Assembly (NCBI RefSeq): GCF_014649395.1
Contig: NZ_BMSY01000010.1
Location: forward strand, 62,001 to 126,000
Reading direction: 5' to 3'
Length of the DNA: 64,000 bases
Origin: Streptomyces aureoverticillatus
GTDB lineage: Bacteria; Actinomycetota; Actinomycetes; Streptomycetales; Streptomycetaceae
Shown here: one piece after another, positions 24,205 to 31,699 of the stretch
How positions within the stretch are numbered: the stretch's first letter is position 1
How the letters are laid out: the number at the start of each line of letters is the position of its first letter
The notes under the pieces: generated by a model
The model's database searches: none
Seen by the model: only the letters and a program-made list of their open reading frames with translations
What the model was told of the DNA's origin: nothing
Translations under genes and position numbers: made by a program

Positions 24205-25200
24205 TCACGTCACGGTGAGGACCAGCTTGCCCGCGGTGCGGGAGAGTTCGCCCAGGGCGTGAGCCTCGGCCGCCCGCGCCAGCGGGAACGTGGCCGCGAC
24301 CTCCGCGCGCAGGCGTCCCTCCTCGACCAGCCGGGCAATCTCCAGCATGCCGTGCCGGTCGGGCTCGACGACCGTCCACCCGGTGTGCACGCCGAGCGCG
24401 GCGGCCCGCGCGGCGTCGGGGAGCCCACCCGGGTCGGGCAGCGTCACCAGGTGCCCGCCGCGCCGCAGGACGTCCAGCGAGCGGGTGCCATACGCGCCGC
24501 CGACCCCGTCGAGGACCACGTCCACGTCCCGTACCGCCTCGGCGAAGTCCACCACCGTGTAGTCGATCAGCTCGTCCGCGCCCAGGCTCCGCAGGAACTC
24601 GTGCTTGTCGGCGCGCGCCGTGCCGATGACGTACGCGCCGTACGCCTTGGCGATCTGCACCGCGAGATGACCGACGCCGCCCGCGGCCGCGTGGATCAGC
24701 ACGCGCTGACCGGCGCGCAGCCCGGCCGTCTCGATCAGGCCCTGCCAGGCGGTGAGCGCGGCCAGGGGCAGCGCGGCCGCCTCCACGTGGTCGATGCTCG
24801 CGGGCTTGCGGGCGAAGCGCCGCGCGGGAGCCGTCACGTACTCGGCGTAGCCGCCCGCCTGCTCCGGGAAGCGCGGCATGCCGAACACCTCGTCCCCGGG
24901 GGCGAAGAGGGTCACTCCGGGGCCCACGGCCTCGACGGTGCCGGACACGTCGTATCCGAGGATCGGGGTGTCGCCCCACGTCCCGAACTCGCCGGCGGCG
25001 CGCGTCTTCCAGTCGACCGGATTCACCCCGGCCGCGTGCACCTTGACCAGGATCTCGGTGAGGCCGGGCTCGGGACGGTCCACCTCGACGGGGACCAGGA
25101 CCTCGGGGGCACCCCACGCGCGCGGGCTGACGGCACGCATGGTGGCGGGCGCGGGTGAGGAGGCGGACGTGGGCGCGGGCGCGGGCGTACGGGAGCTCAT
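24205..25200 (-). CDS. NADP-dependent zinc-free quinone-type oxidoreductase
   Basis: ATG at 25200 follows AGAGAGGAAC; 331 residues. It belongs to the medium-chain dehydrogenase family: GroES-like domain (EPGLTEILVKVHAAGVNPVD, LGYDVSGTVEAVGPGVTLFA), then a Rossmann fold (RVLIHAAAGGVGHLAVQIAK). Zinc-binding cysteines are absent, so it is of the quinone-reductase/enoyl-reductase kind. The first 20 residues (PAPAPTSASSPAPAT) are low complexity; MRAVSPRAWG at residue 21 may be the true start. It is divergent from the GlxA-type regulator, its probable controller. Confidence 0.9.
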   Translation of the reverse strand: MSSRTPAPAPTSASSPAPATMRAVSPRAWGAPEVLVPVEVDRPEPGLTEILVKVHAAGVNPVDWKTRAAGEFGTWGDTPILGYDVSGTVEAVGPGVTLFAPGDEVFGMPRFPEQAGGYAEYVTAPARRFARKPASIDHVEAAALPLAALTAWQGLIETAGLRAGQRVLIHAAAGGVGHLAVQIAKAYGAYVIGTARADKHEFLRSLGADELIDYTVVDFAEAVRDVDVVLDGVGGAYGTRSLDVLRRGGHLVTLPDPGGLPDAARAAALGVHTGWTVVEPDRHGMLEIARLVEEGRLRAEVAATFPLARAAEAHALGELSRTAGKLVLTVT

Positions 25201-25296
25201 TGATCTTGTTCCTCTCTAGGTGAGCGGTCACCAGAGTGCGATCCGGACGCCGCCGGCGGTGCTGGCAGTTTGGCCATCATGTGACAGGATCTGGCC

Positions 25297-26289
25297 ATGA
25301 GCCCCGCGCCCGTGTCCGACCGCCCCCACCGTGTCGCCGTCCTCGCCCTGGACGGCGTGTACCCCTTCGAGCTGGGCATCCCTCCGCGCGTGTTCGGCAA
25401 CGCCGAGGACGCTCAGGGGCGTGCGCTGTACGACGTCGTGGTGTGCACGGCGGACGGCCGCCCCGTACGGACCGAGGCGGGCTTCTCCGTGGCCGTAGAG
25501 CACGGCCCGGAGGCCCTGGAGACGGCGGACACGGTGGTGATCCCGCCGGCGGGCCCCTGCGACACGGAGGCCGCCGTCGAGGGGCTTACGGGGTCGGTCG
25601 GCGCCGCCCTCGCCCGGGTGCGTCCGGGCGCGCGCCTGGTGTCGTTCTGCAGCGCCTCGTTCGTCCTCGCGGCGGCCGGTCTCCTCGACGGGCGGCCCGC
25701 GACCACGCACTGGCAGGTCGCCGAACAGTTCCGGCGGGCGTTCCCCCGGGTGCGGCTCGACGAGGACGTCCTCTTCGTGGACGACGGCGACATCCTCACA
25801 TCGGCGGGCGTCGCCGCGGGCGTCGACCTGTGCCTGCACCTCGTACGCCGTGACCACGGGAGCGCCGTCGCCAACCACGTCGCGCGCCGCTGCGTCGTAC
25901 CGCCCTGGCGGGACGGCGGCCAGGCGCAGTACATCGAACGGCCCGTCCCGGAGCCGACGGTCGCCACGACGGCGGCCACGCGCGCGTGGGCCCTGGAACG
26001 GCTCCAGGAGCCGCTGACGCTCGGCGAGTTGGCGGACCACGCGCGCATGAGCCTGCGCACGTTCACCCGCCGCTTCCGTGACGAGGTGGGCACCACGCCG
26101 GGCCGCTGGCTCACCGCCCAGCGCATCGAACTGGCCCGCAACCTCCTGGAGACCAGCGACCTGCCCATCGACCTGGTGGCCCACCGCGCGGGCTTCGGCA
26201 CCGCCAACTCGCTGCGCCAGCACATGCGTTCCGTCCTGGGCGTGTCACCGGCCGCCTACCGCAGGACGTTCACGGCGACGGCGGCGTAG
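25297..26289 (+). CDS. GlxA family AraC-type transcriptional regulator
   Basis: ATG at 25297; 330 residues. The N-terminal DJ-1/PfpI-like domain has VAVLALDGVYPFELGIPPRV and the nucleophile-elbow cysteine in LVSFCSASFVLAAAGLLDGR. The C-terminal AraC domain has two helix-turn-helix units (LGELADHARMSLRTFTRRFR, DLPIDLVAHRAGFGTANSLR, QHMRSVLGVSPAAYRRTF). It is divergent from the oxidoreductase gene with a 96-base gap, so the gap probably holds a shared control region. Confidence 0.92.
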   Translation: MSPAPVSDRPHRVAVLALDGVYPFELGIPPRVFGNAEDAQGRALYDVVVCTADGRPVRTEAGFSVAVEHGPEALETADTVVIPPAGPCDTEAAVEGLTGSVGAALARVRPGARLVSFCSASFVLAAAGLLDGRPATTHWQVAEQFRRAFPRVRLDEDVLFVDDGDILTSAGVAAGVDLCLHLVRRDHGSAVANHVARRCVVPPWRDGGQAQYIERPVPEPTVATTAATRAWALERLQEPLTLGELADHARMSLRTFTRRFRDEVGTTPGRWLTAQRIELARNLLETSDLPIDLVAHRAGFGTANSLRQHMRSVLGVSPAAYRRTFTATAA

Positions 26290-26313
26290 CGCCCCGCGGG
26301 AATGGCGGCTCCT

Positions 26314-26368
26314 CACCTGCGGGCGCGTCGTGGCTGGTCGCGCAGCTCCCCGCGCCCCTGTCGGGGCA
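26314..26368. repeat. Dispersed intergenic element, family 2, copy 1
   Basis: Sequence CACCTGCGGGCGCGTCGTGG followed by CTGGTCGCGCAGCTCCCCGC and GCCCCTGTCGGGGC. The last part is a small hairpin. A second copy with the same order of blocks is at 34742-34803. This copy lies between the convergent GlxA regulator and DUF427 genes. Confidence 0.85.
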
Positions 26369-26396
26369 CGAGCCCAGCACGCCCTGCCACCGCCGC

Positions 26397-26771
26397 TCAG
26401 GCGGCGTCCACCTCCTCCACCTCGTAGAAGCAGAAGTGGTCCTTGATGGCGGCCACTTCGGGCTTCGGCTCCGGGTACGCCCACACGGTGTCCGCGGCGT
26501 CCGGCAGCGACCAGTAGGACGCCGTCCCCTTGAAGGGGCAGTACGTGGTCGTGTCGGACGGCGTCAGCAGGTCCGTACGCACGTCCTCCGGAGGCAGGTA
26601 GTAGCGCACCGGGTAGCCCGTCTCGCGCAGCAGCAGCGGGCGGCTGCTCTCGGCCACCACCTGCCCGCCGTGCGCCACGCGCACGTGCCGGGTGCCCTGC
26701 TCGACGGTGATGCGGTGCCCTCCCGCGTGTCCTTCGCGTCCTTGACGTACGTCGGGATGTCCCTCGGTCAC
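26397..26771 (-). CDS. DUF427 domain protein
   Basis: GTG at 26771 has GGAGGGCGG upstream; 124 residues. DUF427 signatures are clear: HVRVAHGGQVVAESSRPLLL, RETGYPVRYYLPPEDVRTDL, TTTYCPFKGTASYWSLP and VWAYPEPKPEVAAIKDHFCF. The fold is a small beta-barrel of unknown biochemical role. It is monocistronic, ending in a family 2 repeat shared with the convergent regulator gene. Confidence 0.9.
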   Translation of the reverse strand: MTEGHPDVRQGREGHAGGHRITVEQGTRHVRVAHGGQVVAESSRPLLLRETGYPVRYYLPPEDVRTDLLTPSDTTTYCPFKGTASYWSLPDAADTVWAYPEPKPEVAAIKDHFCFYEVEEVDAA

Positions 26772-26890
26772 GATGCCGCCCTCCTGTAGTGCCCTGGTGT
26801 CTGTAGTGCCTTGGTGTCCTGCTCTGGTGCAGCGCATTCCGGCGGACCGTTCTTCCCGGGATGTCAGAGGCGGAACGTACCGTGGGGCGC

Positions 26891-27430
26891 ATGAACATCT
26901 GCGTCTTCCTCTCCGCCGCCGACCTGCCCGAGACCTACACCCGCCCCGCCCGCGAGTTCGCCGAGCTGCTCGGCAAGGGCGGGCACACGCTGGTGTGGGG
27001 CGGTTCGGACGTGGGCCTGATGAAGGTCGTGGCGGACGGCGTGCAGGAGGCCGGCGGCCGCCTCATGGGCGTCTCGGTCGACTTCCTCGCCGCGAAGGCC
27101 CGCCCCGGCGTGGACGACATGGTCATCGCCAAGGACCTCGCCGAGCGCAAGGCGCTGCTCCTGGAGAAGGCCGACGCCGTCGTCATCATGGTCGGCGGCA
27201 CGGGCACCCTGGACGAGGCCACCGAGATCCTGGAGCTGAAGAAGCACGGCAGGACCACCAAGCCGGTGGTGCTGCTCAACTCGGCCGGGTTCTACGACGG
27301 GTTGAAGGAGCAGTTCCGCCGCATGGAGGACGAGGGATTCCTGCCGGTGCCGCTGACCGACCTGGTCTTCTTCGCGGAGGAGCCGGTGGGCGCCCTCGCC
27401 TATCTGGAGGAGACCATGGGCACGCGCTGA
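26891..27430 (+). CDS. LOG family protein (putative nucleoside monophosphate phosphoribohydrolase)
   Basis: ATG at 26891 (an upstream in-frame start at 26861 is not conserved in type) gives 179 residues. LOG-family motifs: MNICVFLSAADLPETYTRPA, TLVWGGSDVGLMKVVADGV, and MVGGTGTLDEATEILELKKH, a version of PGGxGTxxE in which the first residue is Val. Members split the N-glycosidic bond of nucleoside monophosphates, famously cytokinin ribotides. Its physiological substrate in Streptomyces is not established. Confidence 0.88.
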   Translation: MNICVFLSAADLPETYTRPAREFAELLGKGGHTLVWGGSDVGLMKVVADGVQEAGGRLMGVSVDFLAAKARPGVDDMVIAKDLAERKALLLEKADAVVIMVGGTGTLDEATEILELKKHGRTTKPVVLLNSAGFYDGLKEQFRRMEDEGFLPVPLTDLVFFAEEPVGALAYLEETMGTR

Positions 27431-27498
27431 GCGCCCGGGCGGCCTCCGGGGAACGGCTGGTCGTCGGCCCTCCGCGGCCGGAATGCGACGATGGGCAC

Positions 27499-28188
27499 AT
27501 GGCAACTCATGTGATCACCGGGGCGGGCTCCGGCATCGGCGCGGCCGTCACCCGCCGTCTCCACGCGCGCGGGGACACCCTCGTGCTGCACGCGCGCGAC
27601 GCGGGCCGGGCCAAGGAGCTCGCCGCCGAGTACCCGGGCGCGAGCACCCTCGTCGGCGACCTGAACGACCCGGACAAGCTCTCCTGGGCCTTCTCCCACC
27701 AGACGCTCCCGGACCGCGTGGACTCGCTGCTGCACATCGCGGGCGTCGTCGACCTAGGCCCCGTCGGCGACCTCACCCCGAAGTCCTGGCGCCACCAGCT
27801 CAACGTCAACCTGATCGCGCCCGCCGAACTCACCCGGCACTTCCTGCCCCAACTCCGCGTCGCCCAGGGGCACGTGATCTTCGTGAACTCCGGCGCGGGC
27901 CTTCGCGCGAGCGCCGACTGGTCCGCGTACGCCGCCTCCAAGCACGGCCTGAAGGCCCTCGCGGACTCGCTGCGCAACGAGGAGCACGGCAACGGCGTGC
28001 GCGTCACCTCCGTCTACCCCGGCCGCACGGCGAGCCCCATGCAGGCCAAGGTCCACCAGCAGGAGGGCAAGGAGTACGACGCCGCGCAGTGGATCGACCC
28101 CGAGTCCGTGGCCACGACCATCCTGATGGCCCTGGACCTGCCGCGGGACGCCGAGGTCAACGACCTGACGGTGCGGCCGGGACGGTGA
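27499..28188 (+). CDS. Short-chain dehydrogenase/reductase
   Basis: ATG at 27499; 229 residues. NAD(P) motif THVITGAGSGIGAAVTRRLH, catalytic Ser and Tyr-x-x-x-Lys in VNSGAGLRASADWSAYAASK, and NxxLIAPAE region. The C-terminal half has VRVTSVYPGRTASPMQAK. The substrate is unknown. Its stop overlaps the GTG of the methionine-synthase-like gene, so the two are translationally coupled. Confidence 0.92.
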   Translation: MATHVITGAGSGIGAAVTRRLHARGDTLVLHARDAGRAKELAAEYPGASTLVGDLNDPDKLSWAFSHQTLPDRVDSLLHIAGVVDLGPVGDLTPKSWRHQLNVNLIAPAELTRHFLPQLRVAQGHVIFVNSGAGLRASADWSAYAASKHGLKALADSLRNEEHGNGVRVTSVYPGRTASPMQAKVHQQEGKEYDAAQWIDPESVATTILMALDLPRDAEVNDLTVRPGR

Positions 28189-29225
28189 GCGCGGCGGTGA
28201 GCACGGCAGAGAGCACGATGCAGTGGGGCGGCGCCACCGGCGTCGGATCGATGCCCGGGGGCGACGCCCGCGAGACCGCGAAGACGGTCACCGGCACCTT
28301 CGAAGGCGTTGCCGGAGCCGGACAGGGCATGCCGTACCTGGCCGAGCTGCCCGCGCGCGGCCCCGGAGCCGACATGATCGGCCGCACCGCCGGGATGCTC
28401 GTCGAGCTGTACGCGCGCGTGGAGCCCAGTGGCTGGCGCATCGGCGACCGGCCCGGCCGCGACACGCGCCGCGCGGCGTCCTGGCTCGCCGAGGACCTGG
28501 ACGCCCTGGAGGAGTTCACCCAGGGGTACGAGGGCCCGCTCAAGGTCCAGGCCGTCGGGCCCTGGACGCTCGCCGCCGCGCTGGAACTGCGCAACGGCGA
28601 GGCCGCTCTCTCCGACCCCGGCGCCTGCCGCGACCTCGCCGGTTCCCTCGCGGAAGGCCTCCGCGCCCACCTCGCGGACGTCAGGAGGCGGGTGCCCGGA
28701 GCGCACCTCGTCCTCCAGCTCGACGAGCCGTCGCTCACCGCCGTGCTGCGCGGGCAGATCAAGACCGCCAGCCAGTACCGCACCCACCGCGCCGTGGACC
28801 GCCAGGTCGTCGAGAGCGCGCTGCGCGACATCATGGCCGTCCACGACGGTCCCGTCGTCGTGCACTCCTGCGCGCCCGACGTGCCGTTCGCACTGCTGCG
28901 CCGGGCGGGCGCGGACGCCGTGTCGTTCGACTTCGCACTGCTCACCGAGCGTGATGACGAGGTCATCGGCGAGGCCGTCGAAGCCGGCACGAAGCTGTTC
29001 GCCGGTGTCGTACCGGGCACGGAAGCACCATTGTCAGACCCTGCCGGTAGCGTCATGGGTGTCAGGACGCTGTGGCGCAGGCTGGGGCTGGATCCGGGGT
29101 CACTCACGGACGCGGTCACGGTCACCCCGTCGTGCGGTCTCGCGGGCGCTTCGCCCGCGTACGCCCGCGCGGCGCTCGCCCACTGCGTCCGGGCGGCGAG
29201 ATCACTCGCGGACAACCCTGAGTAA
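28185..29225 (+). CDS. Short MetE-like (cobalamin-independent) methionine synthase
   Basis: GTG at 28185 overlaps the upstream TGA (GTGA). The 346-residue product corresponds only to the C-terminal barrel of MetE, about half the size of the full enzyme. Start: WGGATGVGSMPGGDARETAK; LVLQLDEPSLTAVLRGQI. The zinc ligands appear kept: His and Cys in GPVVVHSCAPDVPFALL and a late Cys in VTVTPSCGLAGASPAYARAA. Such core enzymes in archaea use a corrinoid protein or other donor. The methyl donor here is unknown, and coupling to an SDR gene is unusual for methionine synthesis. Confidence 0.85.
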   Translation: MSAAVSTAESTMQWGGATGVGSMPGGDARETAKTVTGTFEGVAGAGQGMPYLAELPARGPGADMIGRTAGMLVELYARVEPSGWRIGDRPGRDTRRAASWLAEDLDALEEFTQGYEGPLKVQAVGPWTLAAALELRNGEAALSDPGACRDLAGSLAEGLRAHLADVRRRVPGAHLVLQLDEPSLTAVLRGQIKTASQYRTHRAVDRQVVESALRDIMAVHDGPVVVHSCAPDVPFALLRRAGADAVSFDFALLTERDDEVIGEAVEAGTKLFAGVVPGTEAPLSDPAGSVMGVRTLWRRLGLDPGSLTDAVTVTPSCGLAGASPAYARAALAHCVRAARSLADNPE

Positions 29226-29256
29226 CCGGGTCTGAAGGTAACGGGAGGACGAGACG

Positions 29257-31440
29257 GTGGCTGTCGAACAGGAAGGCACGGTGCCCGCGGAGGCACGCGA
29301 CGAGCACGCCCAGCTCGCCGAACAGATCGAGGAGCACCGCTTCCGGTACTACGTGAAGGACCAGCCGGTCGTCAGCGACGCCGAGTTCGACAAGCTGCTG
29401 CGCTCGCTGGAGGCCCTGGAGGAGCGCCATCCCGAGCTGCGCACCCCGGACTCGCCGACCCAGAAGGTCGCCGGTTCGTACGAGACGGACTTCGCCTCCG
29501 TCGAGCACCGCGAGCGGATGCTGTCGCTCGACAACGCCTTCGACGACGAGGAGCTCGCCGCCTGGGCCGACCGCGTCGCCAAGGAAGTGGGCACCAGCGA
29601 CCACCACTTCCTGTGCGAGCTGAAGATCGACGGCCTCGCGGTCAACCTGACGTACGAGAACGGCAGGCTGACCCGCGCCGCGACCCGCGGCGACGGCCGC
29701 GCGGGCGAGGACATCACGCCCAACGTCCGCACCATCGCGGACATCCCCGAGCGCCTGAAGGGCGACCGCATCCCGGCGCTCGTGGAGATCCGCGGTGAGG
29801 TCTTCTTCCCGATGGAGAAGTTCGAGGAGCTGAACGCCCGCCTGGTCGAGGCCGGCGACAAGCCCTTCGCCAACCCGCGCAACGCGGCCGCGGGCTCCCT
29901 GCGCCAGAAGGACCCGCGCATCACCGCGACGCGCCCGCTGCACATGGTGGTGCACGGCATCGGCGCCCGCGAGGGCTTCGACATCGACTGCCTGTCACAG
30001 GCGTACGACCTGCTGCGCGAGTGGGGCCTGCCCACGACCCGGCACTCCAAGGTCGTCCAGGGCCTCGACGACGTCCGCGAGTTCATCGCGTACTACGGCG
30101 AGAACCGCCACTCCGTGGAGCACGAGATCGACGGTGTCGTCGTCAAGCTCGACGAGATCCCGCTCCAGGGCCGCCTCGGCTCCACCTCACGCGCCCCGCG
30201 CTGGGCCATCGCCTGGAAGTACGCGCCGGAGGAGGTCAACACCAAGCTCGTCGACATCAGAGTCGGTGTCGGCCGCACCGGCCGCGTCACTCCGTACGCC
30301 GTGGTGGAGCCCGTCACCGTCGCGGGCTCGGAGGTCGAGTTCGCCACCCTGCACAACCAGGACGTGGTCAAGGCCAAGGGCGTCTTCATCGGCGACACGG
30401 TGGTCCTGCGCAAGGCGGGCGACGTCATCCCGGAGATCCTCGGCCCCGTCGTCGACCTGCGCGACGGCAGCGAGCGTGAGTTCGTGATGCCCGCCGAGTG
30501 CCCCGAGTGCGGCACCGCCCTGCGGGCCATGAAGGAGGGCGACATCGACCTCCGCTGCCCGAACGGGCAGACCTGCCCCGCCCAGTTGCGCGAGCGCCTG
30601 TTCTACCTCGCGGGCCGCAAATGCCTGGACATCGAGAACTTCGGCTACGTCGCCGCGGCCGCCCTCACCAAGCCGCTGGAGCCCGCCGACCCCCCGATCC
30701 TCGACGAGGGCGACATCTTCGACCTGAAGGTCGAGGAACTGCTGCCCATCAAGTCGTACGTCCTCGACCAGGACTCGGGCCTGCCCAAGCGGGACCCGAA
30801 GACCGGCGAGGAGAAGGTCGTGACCTTCTTCGCCAACCAGAAGGGTGAACCGAAGAAGAACACCCTCGCCATGCTGGAGAACATCGCCGCGGCCAAGGAG
30901 CGCCCGCTGGCCCGGATCATCACCGGCCTGTCCATCCGCCACGTGGGCCCGGTCGCCGCCGAGGCGCTGGCCCGCGAGTTCCGCTCCATCGAGCGCATCG
31001 AGCAGGCCACGGAGGAGGAGCTCGCGGCCGTCGAGGGCGTCGGCCCGACCATCGCGGCCTCCCTCAAGCAGTGGTTCGCCGAGGACTGGCACCGCGAGAT
31101 CCTGCGCAAGTGGCGGGCCGCCGGAGTGCGCATGGAGGAGGCCGGCACAGGCGAGGACGAGGGCCCCCGCCCCCTGGAAGGCATCACCGTCGTCGTCACC
31201 GGCACCCTGCAGAACTACACGCGAGATGGCGCGAAAGAGGCGCTGCAGAGCCGCGGAGCGAAAGTCACCGGTTCCGTTTCAAAGAAGACGGGATTCGTCG
31301 TAGTGGGTGACAACCCCGGTTCGAAGTACGACAAGGCCATGCAAGTGAAGGTTCCCGTTCTCGATGAGGACGGGTTCGCGGTCCTGCTCGAACAAGGGGC
31401 GGACGCCGCTCGGGACGTCGCACTTCCGACCGAAGAATAG
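29257..31440 (+). CDS. ligA: NAD-dependent DNA ligase
   Basis: GTG at 29257, with GGGAGGACG before it; 727 residues. Domains in order: Ia domain (AEQIEEHRFRYYVKDQPVVS), adenylation with the active Lys in LCELKIDGLAVNLTYENGRL (about 123), OB fold, a Cys4 zinc finger at about 414-440 (CPECGTALRAM, CPNGQTCPAQL), helix-hairpin-helix repeats and a BRCT domain from about 635 (ITVVVTGTLQNYTRDGAKEA). An insert rich in charged residues (DEGDIFDLKVEELLPIKSYV to KKNTLAML) enlarges the zinc-HhH part, as in other actinomycetes. Essential for lagging-strand joining. Confidence 0.97.
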   Translation: MAVEQEGTVPAEARDEHAQLAEQIEEHRFRYYVKDQPVVSDAEFDKLLRSLEALEERHPELRTPDSPTQKVAGSYETDFASVEHRERMLSLDNAFDDEELAAWADRVAKEVGTSDHHFLCELKIDGLAVNLTYENGRLTRAATRGDGRAGEDITPNVRTIADIPERLKGDRIPALVEIRGEVFFPMEKFEELNARLVEAGDKPFANPRNAAAGSLRQKDPRITATRPLHMVVHGIGAREGFDIDCLSQAYDLLREWGLPTTRHSKVVQGLDDVREFIAYYGENRHSVEHEIDGVVVKLDEIPLQGRLGSTSRAPRWAIAWKYAPEEVNTKLVDIRVGVGRTGRVTPYAVVEPVTVAGSEVEFATLHNQDVVKAKGVFIGDTVVLRKAGDVIPEILGPVVDLRDGSEREFVMPAECPECGTALRAMKEGDIDLRCPNGQTCPAQLRERLFYLAGRKCLDIENFGYVAAAALTKPLEPADPPILDEGDIFDLKVEELLPIKSYVLDQDSGLPKRDPKTGEEKVVTFFANQKGEPKKNTLAMLENIAAAKERPLARIITGLSIRHVGPVAAEALAREFRSIERIEQATEEELAAVEGVGPTIAASLKQWFAEDWHREILRKWRAAGVRMEEAGTGEDEGPRPLEGITVVVTGTLQNYTRDGAKEALQSRGAKVTGSVSKKTGFVVVGDNPGSKYDKAMQVKVPVLDEDGFAVLLEQGADAARDVALPTEE

Positions 31441-31589
31441 CGGTTGAAGGCCACCCGTTCAGCGCATATCAGATGCATACGGGTGGCCGGGGCGCATTCG
31501 GGCAACCGTAGACGACCGCTGCCCGTGGAAGCCTTCTGCGGCCTACTGTTGAGGTGTGCGCCTGCCGTGCCCCGCTGCGGAGGGGGCAT

Positions 31590-31612
31590 CCCCTGCTCAC
31601 CGAGAGCAGGGG
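31590..31612 (+). other. Hairpin in the leader between ligA and the c-di-GMP gene
   Basis: CCCCTGCTC and GAGCAGGGG form a perfect 9-bp stem with a 5-nt loop (ACCGA), followed by AAGGGTTT. It is 150 bases past the ligA stop and 88 bases before the next start. It may be the ligA terminator or a leader structure. The rest of 31441-31699 holds no gene. Confidence 0.45.
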
Positions 31613-31699
31613 AAGGGTTTCAGACGCGGCTGTCCAGGGATCTTCAAGTCCGCGTGGCTCCGCGTGGCGTGGGCACCGCCGGCTGTGAGAGGGACGGGA

